DNA of 45,813 nucleotides from Flavobacteriaceae bacterium S0862 (GTDB taxonomy: Bacteria; Bacteroidota; Bacteroidia; Flavobacteriales; Flavobacteriaceae): contig JALKAW010000011.1 in assembly GCA_023015825.1 (NCBI GenBank), positions 1 to 45,813 of the forward strand, given 5' to 3'. The position numbers were made by a program, and so were the translations under genes. The notes below the pieces were generated by a model. The model worked only from the letters and a program-made list of their open reading frames with translations, ran no database searches and was not told where the DNA came from. Of the stretch, positions 17,834-26,839 are shown piece by piece. Within the stretch, counting starts at the first letter, position 1, and the number at the start of each line of letters is the position of its first letter.

Positions 17834-17940
17834 TATGGTAAGTTTACTTTTTAAAAGCCTTTTGTTGTAAGCGACATTTAAAGATTTTAATGACAATTTA
17901 GAATTAGGCAGGGAACACTTTATTTTCCTACTTTTATCTT

Positions 17941-19026
17941 ATGAAAATTTTAAGACGACAAAAAACGGGCATTCCTAAAAAGTATGTTTTTTTAGTAGCG
18001 TTACTTTTTATCATTGTTGTTCTAATACAAATAAGTGGAACAGAACAAAATCCTAATGCAGCCTTATTTATTCGACGTATAGTTTTATTTGGCTCCGTTT
18101 ATTTTTTATGGGCGTTATTACTTGATTATATTAATGCAATTATAAAGCCTTTCGAGAAAGAAAGATCAATAGTATTACAAATTATTGAGCGCTTGATATC
18201 TTCAGGATTACTTGTTATAATAAATTTAGGAGTCACAAATATTTTTTATTATGCTATTCTTATAAGTTTTGAAGGGATGAACTTTTCTGAGGCTTATCAT
18301 GATTTCCAACCTTATATTTTAAAGTCAATTATTGTTCGATATTTAGATGTTGTTATTATAGGTTTAATACTTAAAATAGTAGATGCTAATCAAGCCTTGC
18401 AAAGGCAAAAATTACAAGTTGTTTCACTAGAAAATCAATTGCATATTTCTCAATTAGAAACTTTGAGAAATCAATTAGATCCTCACTTTTTATTCAATAC
18501 ACTACACACGCTTAATACACTTATTGGGTATGATGATAAAAAAGCTAGATCTATGGTCATTAAGGTTACTAATTTATTGCGCAAAATTTTAGACAAAAGA
18601 GAAAGACAACTTATTACCTTTGACGAAGAATTAGACTACTTTAAAAATTATTTAGAAATTGAAGAAGAACGCTTTCACGACAGACTAGAAGTTATTATAG
18701 ATATTGATGATGCAACAAGAGAAATTATGGTGCCTACTCTAATGCTTCAGCCTTTAATAGAAAATGCTTTTAAACATGGGATAGCACAATTAGAAAGTAA
18801 AGGAAATATTAAATTGATGGCTTTAAAAAAAGACAATAATTTTGTGATAAGTTTGTCTAATTCTATCCCAAAAAACAAAGAGTCGAAAGCTTCAGTGTCT
18901 ACTAATTATGGTCTTAAAAATTTGGATATGCGATTGCGGCAAGTATATGGAGAAAATTATGTTCTACATACCCAAAAAGAAATTGATTATTATACAATTA
19001 CCATAACTATTAAAAATAAAAATTAA
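17941..19026 (+). CDS. LytS/YehU-type sensor histidine kinase
   Basis: A 361-residue membrane kinase. Four transmembrane segments lie at about residues 17-31, 43-66, 88-110 and 126-148, followed by a coiled coil (150-175) and the His_kinase (PF06580-type) domain with DPHFLFNTLHTLNTLI, where His182 is the phosphorylation site. The N box LMLQPLIENAFKHG and GLKNLDMRL segment complete the ATPase. There is no recognised extracellular sensor domain, so the membrane region itself may sense. It precedes its response regulator by two bases. Confidence 0.92.
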   Translation: MKILRRQKTGIPKKYVFLVALLFIIVVLIQISGTEQNPNAALFIRRIVLFGSVYFLWALLLDYINAIIKPFEKERSIVLQIIERLISSGLLVIINLGVTNIFYYAILISFEGMNFSEAYHDFQPYILKSIIVRYLDVVIIGLILKIVDANQALQRQKLQVVSLENQLHISQLETLRNQLDPHFLFNTLHTLNTLIGYDDKKARSMVIKVTNLLRKILDKRERQLITFDEELDYFKNYLEIEEERFHDRLEVIIDIDDATREIMVPTLMLQPLIENAFKHGIAQLESKGNIKLMALKKDNNFVISLSNSIPKNKESKASVSTNYGLKNLDMRLRQVYGENYVLHTQKEIDYYTITITIKNKN

Positions 19027-19028
19027 TT

Positions 19029-19784
19029 ATGCGTTTATCTATTTTGGTTGTGGATGATGAACCTCATGCGCGAAGACATATCAAAAATCTAATTGCAAAA
19101 GATTCAGATGTTGAGGTTATTTATGAGTGTAAAAATGGAAAGGAAGTTCTTGAGTTTTTAAAGCATCAAACACCAAGTATCATTTTTTTGGATATTAATA
19201 TGCCTGGAATTAGTGGAGTAGAAGTCGCTGCTAAATTAAAGACGGCAAATTCATTAATCATATTTTCTACAGCGTATGATGAATATGCGCTTAAGGCCTT
19301 TGAATTAGAAGCTTTTGACTATTTATTAAAGCCTTATGAGGATGGTCGATTTTTTGAAGTTTTAAAACGTGCGAAAAACGAAATTGAAATAAAACAACAA
19401 GCTGAGTTTAGTCAAAAATTCAGTTCATTATATCAAGAATATAATAATAACTTCTCACCACATTTAATAGAATTCAATATAAAAGAAAAAGGGTTTGAGT
19501 ATAAAATACATGTAGACAACATTCTTTATATTGAAGCGAGTACTATCTATGCGGTATTGCACTTAAATGATAAGAAGCTGCTTTACAGAGCTGCATTAAA
19601 TTTATTAGAACAACAATTACCCAATAATTTTATAAGAGTTCATCGTTCTTTTATCATTAATACAAACTTTATAAAGGACAAAAAGTATTTAAATAACAAT
19701 ACATTTATGATTACTATGGCTAATGCAGATGTTATTATTTCTAGTAGAAAATATAAAGAAATTATTTCTGAAAGATTGAATTAA
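19029..19784 (+). CDS. LytTR family response regulator
   Basis: A 251-residue regulator with a receiver domain (residues 4-118: acidic pair Asp9/Asp10, phosphorylated Asp55 in FLDINMPG, Thr80-type FSTAYDEYA and the LLKPY Lys) and a LytTR DNA-binding domain (about 148-248, with VHRSFIINTNFI). It is two bases downstream of the LytS-type kinase and forms a two-component pair with it. LytTR proteins bind direct repeats; the gene's own targets are unknown. Confidence 0.93.
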   Translation: MRLSILVVDDEPHARRHIKNLIAKDSDVEVIYECKNGKEVLEFLKHQTPSIIFLDINMPGISGVEVAAKLKTANSLIIFSTAYDEYALKAFELEAFDYLLKPYEDGRFFEVLKRAKNEIEIKQQAEFSQKFSSLYQEYNNNFSPHLIEFNIKEKGFEYKIHVDNILYIEASTIYAVLHLNDKKLLYRAALNLLEQQLPNNFIRVHRSFIINTNFIKDKKYLNNNTFMITMANADVIISSRKYKEIISERLN

Positions 19785-19788
19785 TTAA

Positions 19789-20241
19789 TTATATAAGTTG
19801 TTTAATACCTTCATAAACAGTAATGCTAACAGCATTGGCTAAATTTAAACTTCGTACATGTTCGCTATATAAAGGTATTTTAAAAAGAGCCTCAGGATAG
19901 TCTTTTAAAATATGTTTTGGTAAACCAATCGATTCTTTTCCAAATACTAAAAATAGATTGTCTTCAAAAGGAATATCAAAATACTCTTGTGTGCCATGGC
20001 TGGATAAAAATGCCATTTTTGCATGCTTATTAATAGTAAAAAAGTGCTCAATACTATCGTAATAGGTCACATTAAGGTGTTGCCAATAATCTAAACCAGC
20101 ACGTTTTAATCTAGTGTCATCAATTTCAAAACCAAAGGGCTTTACCAAGTGTAAGTTTGACCCTGAGGCTAGTGCCAAACGACCAATGTTGCCTGTATTG
20201 TTAGGAATTTCAGGTTCAATAAGTACAATGTTTAGTGGCAT
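19789..20241 (-). CDS. trmL: tRNA (cytidine(34)/uridine(34)-2'-O)-methyltransferase TrmL
   Basis: A 150-residue SPOUT methyltransferase that methylates the wobble ribose of certain tRNA-Leu using S-adenosylmethionine. The length is normal. Motifs: VLIEPEIPNNTGNIGRLA at the N terminus, LVFGKESIGLP, and the C-terminal knot IPLYSEHVRSLNLANAVSI. It starts one base into the stop of a 71-residue membrane-protein gene, so it is coupled to that gene. Confidence 0.93.
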   Translation of the reverse strand: MPLNIVLIEPEIPNNTGNIGRLALASGSNLHLVKPFGFEIDDTRLKRAGLDYWQHLNVTYYDSIEHFFTINKHAKMAFLSSHGTQEYFDIPFEDNLFLVFGKESIGLPKHILKDYPEALFKIPLYSEHVRSLNLANAVSITVYEGIKQLI

Positions 20242-20456
20242 TATTTTTTAGTCAATTTTATTAGAAGTAAACGTATTAAAAGTACAAATGGAAAACCATG
20301 TAATACTACATCAAACCAGTCCATTGGTTTCATACCAACTGCACCACCAGCTATCCATTTTATTTTACCAACAATGTGTGGTTCTGGAAAAAAAGGTGCT
20401 AAACCTAAAGTTAAACAGGCTATAATGATGAGTCTCCAATCGTTTAATAGTTTCAT
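20241..20456 (-). CDS. Small conserved membrane protein
   Basis: A 71-residue protein with two hydrophobic helices (about residues 8-24 and 45-66) joined by a loop with PEPHIVGKIKWIAGGAVGM and DWFDVVLHG. Similar short proteins in other bacteria are sometimes labelled RND transporter, but the size makes that name unhelpful and no transport function can be inferred. It overlaps the aminotransferase gene by four bases and trmL by one. Confidence 0.7.
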   Translation of the reverse strand: MKLLNDWRLIIIACLTLGLAPFFPEPHIVGKIKWIAGGAVGMKPMDWFDVVLHGFPFVLLIRLLLIKLTKK

Positions 20457-21751
20457 GATTTTATTAGGTCTTTTAAACTGGTTACTAATAGGTCTACTTC
20501 CTCAAAATTATTAAAAATAGCAAAGGATATACGAATACCATTAATGTTATTTTCATAAATACCTCTCATGCGTAACTTCTTTTCTTTGTTAAGTACTGGA
20601 TTTAATTTAAGGTTGTCTTTATCCTTTATTCTTATCGTAATCATAGAAGCTGAATAGAGGTCGCTCTCTGGTGTCAAAATTTCAATTTCTGGTGTATTGG
20701 CAACCCCTTTCCTAAAACGAGTGACGAGTTCTCGCCCTCGTTTTGCTACATTGTCAATGCCAATAGTATTTATAAAATCTATGGCGCTACCTATACCTAA
20801 TGTGATTGGTGTATTTCGTGTACCATATTCTTCGCGTTGTGCGCTATTTCTATATTCCATAGTTAGCGTATTCAAATCGAATTTACTATCAGTATAAGCA
20901 CCTACAAAAACTGGAGCAATATGTTCTATAATGTTTTTATTGATAAACAAAACACCTGTGCCTTTTGGTCCAAATAGCCATTTGTGTCCACTACTTGCGT
21001 AAAAATCTGGATTGATATCTCTTAAGTCTATGGGAAACATGCCAAGCGATTGGGCACCATCGATACACGAGTAAATATTTTTACTTCGGCAAAATTCTAC
21101 AATGGCTTTTGCTGGAAGCTTCATTCCTGTCGTACAGGTAATATGTGAAAAAGCAACAACTTTGGTTTTGTCAGTAATATTATCTTTTATAATTTGAAGA
21201 TTGTTTTCGCCATAAAAATCTAAGTCAATCAATTTCACAACGGCGCCAAAATCTTTAGCAAGTGCCATCCAAGGAGAAGCACCTCCAACATGTTCGTGTG
21301 TTGAAATAATAATTTCATCACCTTTTTTTAATCGTAAGCTTCGAGCTGCAATATTTAAGCCTTCTGTCGCATTACGTGTAAAAGCAATTTCATCTGCTGT
21401 CACATTTAAAAACTTTGCCGCTTTTTCATGGACTTCATCAATTTGATGACGACCATGACTCACTGAAGTTTCTAGTTTTTTCATGGCTTCACAGACTGTG
21501 TCAAGCACAATTTTTGGAGAAGGACCAAGGCTCCCAGTGTTTAGGTAATGATAATCTTTTGCAAATAGAAATTGCTCACGAATGTTGTTCCAATCTATAT
21601 TATTATAATCATTTGTAAAAGGCTTTAAATTTGGAATATTGCGTTTAGATTGTAATGTATTATCAGCGTGCAATAAAGCAACCGCTGAACTTAAAAATAA
21701 ACCGCTAAGGACATTTTTTTTTATAAAACTTCGTCTTGATGTGTTTGCCAT
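20453..21751 (-). CDS. Tat-exported class V aminotransferase-fold enzyme
   Basis: A 432-residue PLP-dependent enzyme related to isopenicillin N epimerase and cysteine desulfurase-like proteins. It begins with a twin-arginine signal (TSRRSFIKK, then a hydrophobic stretch to about residue 28), so it is exported folded with its cofactor. The PLP Lys is Lys257 in SSGHKWLFGPKG; the cofactor-binding DGAQ (231-234) and HEH motif (152-154) are present. The substrate is unknown. It is the first gene of the operon ending in trmL. Confidence 0.85.
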   Translation of the reverse strand: MANTSRRSFIKKNVLSGLFLSSAVALLHADNTLQSKRNIPNLKPFTNDYNNIDWNNIREQFLFAKDYHYLNTGSLGPSPKIVLDTVCEAMKKLETSVSHGRHQIDEVHEKAAKFLNVTADEIAFTRNATEGLNIAARSLRLKKGDEIIISTHEHVGGASPWMALAKDFGAVVKLIDLDFYGENNLQIIKDNITDKTKVVAFSHITCTTGMKLPAKAIVEFCRSKNIYSCIDGAQSLGMFPIDLRDINPDFYASSGHKWLFGPKGTGVLFINKNIIEHIAPVFVGAYTDSKFDLNTLTMEYRNSAQREEYGTRNTPITLGIGSAIDFINTIGIDNVAKRGRELVTRFRKGVANTPEIEILTPESDLYSASMITIRIKDKDNLKLNPVLNKEKKLRMRGIYENNINGIRISFAIFNNFEEVDLLVTSLKDLIKS

Positions 21752-21755
21752 GAAG

Positions 21756-21774
21756 TAACTTTTGACGAAAGTTA
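21756..21774. promoter_or_regulatory. Palindrome in the leader of the aminotransferase gene
   Basis: TAACTTT (21756-21762) and AAAGTTA (21768-21774) form a 7-bp inverted repeat with a 5-base spacer, four bases before the minus-strand ATG. It could be an operator or a translation-affecting hairpin. Confidence 0.3.
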
Positions 21775-21922
21775 GTTGTTTTTGTTTAGATAGTCAAACA
21801 AGTATTTTTCTCAAATTCATTTTAATAGTTTTTTACTTTTTAGTTTAGATATAATTTAAAAGTAAAAATGATAAGTGTTAAAAAGTTTTGTAAATTAGTT
21901 GCACTAACTAAAGATATTAGCG

Positions 21923-23887
21923 TTGAATTTTAAAGAATTTTACGAAGAATTAAAACGGAGAAATGTAATTAAATCGGCACTAACCTATCTGGTTATTTCT
22001 TGGATAATAACTCAAGTTGTAACCACAGTTCTTCCAACTTTTGGTGCTCCTGAATATATTCAAAAAACGTTTGTTTTTATTCTAATACTTGGATTCCCTC
22101 TTTGGGTGGTGTTTTCTTGGGTATACGAATTAACACCTACAGGGTTACAAAAAACTAAAAATGTAAGTTCAAATCAGTCGATAACTAATCAAACAAATAG
22201 CAGACTAAATAAAATACTACTACTAAGCTTAGGTATTGCTATAGTTTTATTATCTATTAATTTGATTCAAGGAAACTCTATTGAATTACAAAAAAATGAA
22301 ATCAGTATTAATACTAAAGATTTCGGAAGTAATTCTATCGCTGTATTAGCCTTTGCAGATATGAGTCCAGATAAAGATCAGGAATATTTTTCAGATGGTA
22401 TTAGTGAAGAGATTTTAAACCTATTGGCTAAAATCCCTGATTTAAAAGTGATTAGTAGAACATCTTCTTTCTCTTACAAGGGAAAAGATCAGGACATTAA
22501 AGTTATTGGTGAGGAGCTTCAAGTACGTAATGTGTTAGAAGGCAGTATTAGAAAAGCAGGAAATACCTTTAGAATTACTGCGCAATTAATCAATACAGAA
22601 GATGGCACTCATGTATGGTCTGAAACATATGATAGAGATATAGAAGATATTTTTAAAATACAAGATGAAATTGCTGCTACTGTAACCGACAAACTTAAAG
22701 TTACTTTACTAGGAGAAGCAAAAGTTGCTTCTAAAAAGACCAATACAGAAGCGTATAATATGTTTTTGCAAGCAAAAGCATACATTAACCAAGGAAATAA
22801 AGAAAAAAATGAACAAGGCATTAAGTTATTAAAAAATGCCATAAAAATTGATCCAAATTTTGCACAAGCTTGGGTATTATTAAGTACAGGATATAGTAGA
22901 TCTATTAGTAATTATGGGGTAAGACCCATGTCTTATTTCGATTCTGTATTTATAATGGCAAAGCAAGCAATACAATTAGATCCAAATTCTTCTGAAGCAG
23001 TTTCTAATTTAGCGTATAGTTATTTAGTTGATGGTGATAATATAAACTCAAGATTGTATAGTGAAAAGGCTTTACAATTGAATAAAAATGATGCAAAAGC
23101 AAATAATATTTATGGTTTGTTATTAAGAAATAGTGGAGAGGTGGATAAAGCAATACCATACTTTGAAAAAGTAGCTCAAATAGACCCTGTTCGTGTAGGA
23201 GTTTTTAATTATAACCTTGGAACCTGTTATCAATTTTTAGAAATGATTCCGGAAGGGGTTCATTATTATAAAAAAATATTAGAGAGCAGAGGTTTTAGCG
23301 CTATCACACATCAACAATTAGCCGAATGTGCAGTGTATACTAATGATAAGGAAGAAGTGTTACACCATATAGATGAACTTATTAAAGGTGATGAAAGTAA
23401 TTTGCTTAATTTGAATCGCTCTGGTATGTACCTTAGTTATTTTAAAGATTTTGAAAAAGCCAACACTTACTTTGAAAAAGTATATAACCATCCAAAATTT
23501 ACACATTTGGATTATGCAGAATCTGCTATTGGAGTAGCATATCAATTAATTCGTAAAGGTGAAACTAAAAAAGGAAACAGAATCCTTGACGAAACATTTA
23601 AAGTAACTTCCGATAAATTTGGATTTGATACTGATTTTTGGGAATATTGTTGGAATTATGCTAGGATAGAAGCAATACGAGGAAATACTGATGCAGTAAT
23701 AAAACACGTCGAAAGAATGATAAAAGGAGGGTTTTTAATGTATCGATTGGCAAATATGGACCCTTACTTAAAAGGAGTTCATGACGACCCAAGGTTCATA
23801 AAACTTATGAATAACTTAGAGTCTAAAGTTTCCAAAATGAGGAATAAGGTAATTGCTCGAAATATGGAATTGATGAAGAAAAACTAG
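21923..23887 (+). CDS. Membrane-anchored TPR protein with FlgO/TolB-N-like domain
   Basis: A 654-residue protein. The N terminus, ELKRRNVIKSALTYLVISW, is the conserved membrane start of a family often linked to adenylate cyclase-like proteins. Hydrophobic segments are at about 15-38, 47-68 and 97-114. Then comes a domain (136-260) with SIAVLAFADMS, DGISEEILNLLAKI and VLEGSIRKAGN, typical of FlgO/TolB-N-like regions, followed by TPR repeats to about residue 560. No cyclase domain is visible. The start is TTG: upstream there is a stop at 21905 and no ATG, and the family N terminus begins right at this codon. Confidence 0.85.
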   Translation: MNFKEFYEELKRRNVIKSALTYLVISWIITQVVTTVLPTFGAPEYIQKTFVFILILGFPLWVVFSWVYELTPTGLQKTKNVSSNQSITNQTNSRLNKILLLSLGIAIVLLSINLIQGNSIELQKNEISINTKDFGSNSIAVLAFADMSPDKDQEYFSDGISEEILNLLAKIPDLKVISRTSSFSYKGKDQDIKVIGEELQVRNVLEGSIRKAGNTFRITAQLINTEDGTHVWSETYDRDIEDIFKIQDEIAATVTDKLKVTLLGEAKVASKKTNTEAYNMFLQAKAYINQGNKEKNEQGIKLLKNAIKIDPNFAQAWVLLSTGYSRSISNYGVRPMSYFDSVFIMAKQAIQLDPNSSEAVSNLAYSYLVDGDNINSRLYSEKALQLNKNDAKANNIYGLLLRNSGEVDKAIPYFEKVAQIDPVRVGVFNYNLGTCYQFLEMIPEGVHYYKKILESRGFSAITHQQLAECAVYTNDKEEVLHHIDELIKGDESNLLNLNRSGMYLSYFKDFEKANTYFEKVYNHPKFTHLDYAESAIGVAYQLIRKGETKKGNRILDETFKVTSDKFGFDTDFWEYCWNYARIEAIRGNTDAVIKHVERMIKGGFLMYRLANMDPYLKGVHDDPRFIKLMNNLESKVSKMRNKVIARNMELMKKN

Positions 23888-23908
23888 TTTAGCTGTTTTT
23901 AAGCAATA

Positions 23909-24673
23909 TCAAATAAGAATCTTTTTTGCAAAATCACCAATAGTATTAATTCCTTTATTGGTTACATGTTTTACAAATGCACTCCCAATAATAGCACCTT
24001 TTGCATATTTGGTGGCTTGTGTAAAGGTGTCGTTATTTGAAATTCCAAAACCAACTATTTGAGGGTTCTTTAAATTCATATTGGCAATACGTTCAAAATA
24101 TGAGGTCTGTTCTTCTCCAAAACCAGATTTAGCTCCTGTAGTACTTGCCGAACTTACCATGTAAATAAAACCGTTTGAAATAGAATCGATATACCTAATG
24201 CGCTCGTCACTAGTTTGTGGAGTAATTAAGAACACGTTAATTAAACCATACTTCTCAAACGTGACTTTGTACTCATCATGATACACATCTACTGGTAAAT
24301 CAGGAATAATCAACCCATCAATTCCAATCTCTTGGCATTTTTCGCAGAATGCTTCAACTCCATATTGCAACATTGGGTTGAAATAACCCATAATAATCAA
24401 AGGAATATTTACTGATTTTCTAATGCCTTTTAATTGATTAAAAAGTACTTCAGTAGTCATTCCATTTTTTAATGCTTGTGTTGAACTCGCTTGAATGGTT
24501 GGTCCATCAGCTAAAGGGTCGCTAAACGGTAAACCAATTTCAATCATATCAACGCCATTGTTCTCTAAGTTTTGAATGATGTTTACTGTATCATCAATAT
24601 TAGGATAACCTGCTGTAAAATATATAGACAAGAGCTTCTTATCTTCTTGTAGTTTTTGATTGATTCTATTCAT
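23909..24673 (-). CDS. trpA: Tryptophan synthase alpha subunit
   Basis: TrpA cleaves indole-3-glycerol phosphate to indole and glyceraldehyde 3-phosphate. It is 254 residues, a TIM barrel with catalytic Glu45 (IEIGLPFSDP) and Asp56 (LADGP) at the positions of E. coli Glu49 and Asp60. The C-terminal phosphate-binding GFGIS and AIIGSAFV motifs are intact. It is the last gene of the trp operon and overlaps the upstream glycoside-hydrolase-like gene by eight bases. Confidence 0.96.
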   Translation of the reverse strand: MNRINQKLQEDKKLLSIYFTAGYPNIDDTVNIIQNLENNGVDMIEIGLPFSDPLADGPTIQASSTQALKNGMTTEVLFNQLKGIRKSVNIPLIIMGYFNPMLQYGVEAFCEKCQEIGIDGLIIPDLPVDVYHDEYKVTFEKYGLINVFLITPQTSDERIRYIDSISNGFIYMVSSASTTGAKSGFGEEQTSYFERIANMNLKNPQIVGFGISNNDTFTQATKYAKGAIIGSAFVKHVTNKGINTIGDFAKKILI

Positions 24674-25754
24674 GATTAAATTCTTCTTTCAATTTTATAA
24701 ATACGGCCTTTTGCTCTTCACTTAAATTATCTGCTGTGAAAATGGAAAATCCTTTGGCTCCTTTTTCTTTAACAAGTTTTATTGCTTTTTCTAAATCCTT
24801 AGCATCCGTTAGGGCTGGACTATATAAACCTGCATAAATTGGAAATTCTACTTTGTTAATGCCTTGTTCTATAGCAAACCCAATCCAATTTACATTTTCA
24901 TGATAAAAATTATTATACACCATTGGATAAGCTGCATCTAAATTAAAATCGTCCCAAGGTTGTCTTACCATTTGACGGGACATTTCTGGAAAAGGAAAAA
25001 CTGCTGCAGTCATTTTATGACCACTATCGTGTGCGATTTCCACAAGCTCATTCACTAAGGACGACACAGCATTTAAGCGATATTGACGCCATTCGGTATT
25101 TAATTCTGGATGCTCAAAATCTTGAGGGTCTTTACCAAATATTTTTTTAAATCCTTGACGAGCTATGGGATGATATCCATAATCGTATTCAGGCATTTCT
25201 GTAGTTTGCACTAAATTGTATTTTGGTTGTAAATCGGCTCCTAAAATTACATCAACATAACGTACATAATCTAAATGAATTGAAGCTAGTCCTTTTACTT
25301 TAGTTAGTTTTCTAACATTGTTTTTCACATGCTCTCTAGCCTCTGGATGAAATGGACTTAACCACTGATAATAATCTACATATGCTCTATATTCTAAAGA
25401 ATTTTTACCTGCTCTATTAACTGCATACCATTCAGGATGTTTATTGGCAATAGTATCACCAGGACGATTCAATGTCCACATCCAAGCGTGAACCTTAATA
25501 TTTTTCTCTGAAGCTAATGGAATTAATTGATTGTAGAATTCAGGATTACCACCAACAAGAATTTCCGAAATTCCAAGGGAATCATAAGCAGCTAGTTTAG
25601 CTTCCCATTTGTCTTTATCAAATGCTCCACCAGGATTAGTCCACGTAGCAAAAGTGAAAATTTCCTCTTCTGCTTTAGAAGTTTCTTTAATATTTTGCTT
25701 TTTTTGACAAGACAAGAAAGCAAATGTTATAAGAATTAGAGCTATATGTTTCAT
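24666..25754 (-). CDS. Glycoside-hydrolase-like (GHL10/DUF187-type) lipoprotein inside the trp operon
   Basis: A 362-residue predicted periplasmic lipoprotein (signal peptide, lipobox FLSC with Cys16). The rest looks like a TIM barrel of the YngK/GHL10 group: an N-terminal ATWTN, KVHAWMWTLN, then HPEWYAVNR, ASIHLDYVRYVD, MTAAVFPFP and DAAYPMVYNNFY. These barrels are presumed to act on glycans, but catalytic residues are not established, so activity is inferred. It follows the CBM9-like gene with a four-base overlap and overlaps trpA by eight, meaning it is co-transcribed with tryptophan genes although it has no known role in that pathway. Confidence 0.8.
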   Translation of the reverse strand: MKHIALILITFAFLSCQKKQNIKETSKAEEEIFTFATWTNPGGAFDKDKWEAKLAAYDSLGISEILVGGNPEFYNQLIPLASEKNIKVHAWMWTLNRPGDTIANKHPEWYAVNRAGKNSLEYRAYVDYYQWLSPFHPEAREHVKNNVRKLTKVKGLASIHLDYVRYVDVILGADLQPKYNLVQTTEMPEYDYGYHPIARQGFKKIFGKDPQDFEHPELNTEWRQYRLNAVSSLVNELVEIAHDSGHKMTAAVFPFPEMSRQMVRQPWDDFNLDAAYPMVYNNFYHENVNWIGFAIEQGINKVEFPIYAGLYSPALTDAKDLEKAIKLVKEKGAKGFSIFTADNLSEEQKAVFIKLKEEFNHE

Positions 25755-26839
25755 AGTTTTCTTAATGTTCCTTCTTGGTTAATAATATGGGTTGAATGCT
25801 CATTTTCTAATTTATATTCAAAGCCAAAATTTGTTTTGTAAAAAATGGCATTCACTGTTTTTTCTTCTGAATAAGTGACTTCCAAGTTTTGGGAAAAACC
25901 TAAATCATTTTCTAGGAGTGTTTTTAAATCGCCATATCTGGTTTTTCTAAAAAGCGCAAACGCAGTTTGTTTAATTTCTAAATCTTCATCTTTAATGAAT
26001 TTAATACCATCAGAAGTTGTCTCTTCAGTAAATTGAAGAAAACCCCATTTTTCAGGTTCGTGCATGTTAATCACTTTTTGATTACTCCAAACCCAATTGT
26101 ATTCTCTTAAGTATTTACCATCTTCTTTTTTACGATAATATTTACCGTTAATTACATCATGGTCCCATTGTACACGCGAAAAATTAATACGCCATTGTTC
26201 GCCTTCTTTCGGAATTGTTTTAGGTCTGTTTTTTAATCTCACAAAAGGATGTAAAGGAATAGCCATCTCAACCGACCATAGTGAATCAATATCGTTTGGA
26301 TTGTTTAGTGTGCCGTAAACTTTCACTGCAGTTTGGAGTGAATTTAAATTCCATTCAAAATTTGCTTTTCCACCAATACGATAAGGTTTGTTTAAGTATA
26401 AATCCCAAACGGTATTTAAAGCGTTTAATTCAATTTCTCCATAGTTGATACCATCGTTTGAAGGGTCTAAAAACACCTCAAAATCGTTGTTGTAATAAAT
26501 TATGGTATCTCGTTGTTTTAGATTTCCCCAAATATGAGGTTCTTTTAATTCAGCATATACATACAGAAATCTATTATCCCAAAGCATTTTAACTTGAGTG
26601 TCAAATTTTGGAGTTTTTACACCTTCAATATCAATAAATTTATCAGTAAATTTAGCTGAATTCCAACTTGTTTCATTTGAATTACCATCAATGATAATCT
26701 CTTCGTTTGTTTTTGAAATGATATAATGTTTAGGAATCACAATATCATCAGATACATCAATAGTTAATAGACTTGCTTCTTGTTTTTGCTGACAAGAAAT
26801 AAGAGATAACCCTATTAATATGACCAATAATTGCTTCAC
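25751..26839 (-). CDS. CBM9-like carbohydrate-binding lipoprotein inside the trp operon
   Basis: A 362-residue predicted lipoprotein (lipobox SLISC near residue 16). From about residue 40 it has the carbohydrate-binding family 9 pattern: IIIDGNSNETSWNSA, WDNRFLYVYAELKEP, then NNDFEVFLDPSNDG and WSVEMAIPL, with the WRINFSRV strand. It probably binds sugar ligands in the periplasm. The ATG falls directly next to the trpB stop (no gap) and the 3' end overlaps the next lipoprotein gene by four bases, so the pair forms an insertion between trpB and trpA. Confidence 0.85.
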   Translation of the reverse strand: MKQLLVILIGLSLISCQQKQEASLLTIDVSDDIVIPKHYIISKTNEEIIIDGNSNETSWNSAKFTDKFIDIEGVKTPKFDTQVKMLWDNRFLYVYAELKEPHIWGNLKQRDTIIYYNNDFEVFLDPSNDGINYGEIELNALNTVWDLYLNKPYRIGGKANFEWNLNSLQTAVKVYGTLNNPNDIDSLWSVEMAIPLHPFVRLKNRPKTIPKEGEQWRINFSRVQWDHDVINGKYYRKKEDGKYLREYNWVWSNQKVINMHEPEKWGFLQFTEETTSDGIKFIKDEDLEIKQTAFALFRKTRYGDLKTLLENDLGFSQNLEVTYSEEKTVNAIFYKTNFGFEYKLENEHSTHIINQEGTLRKL

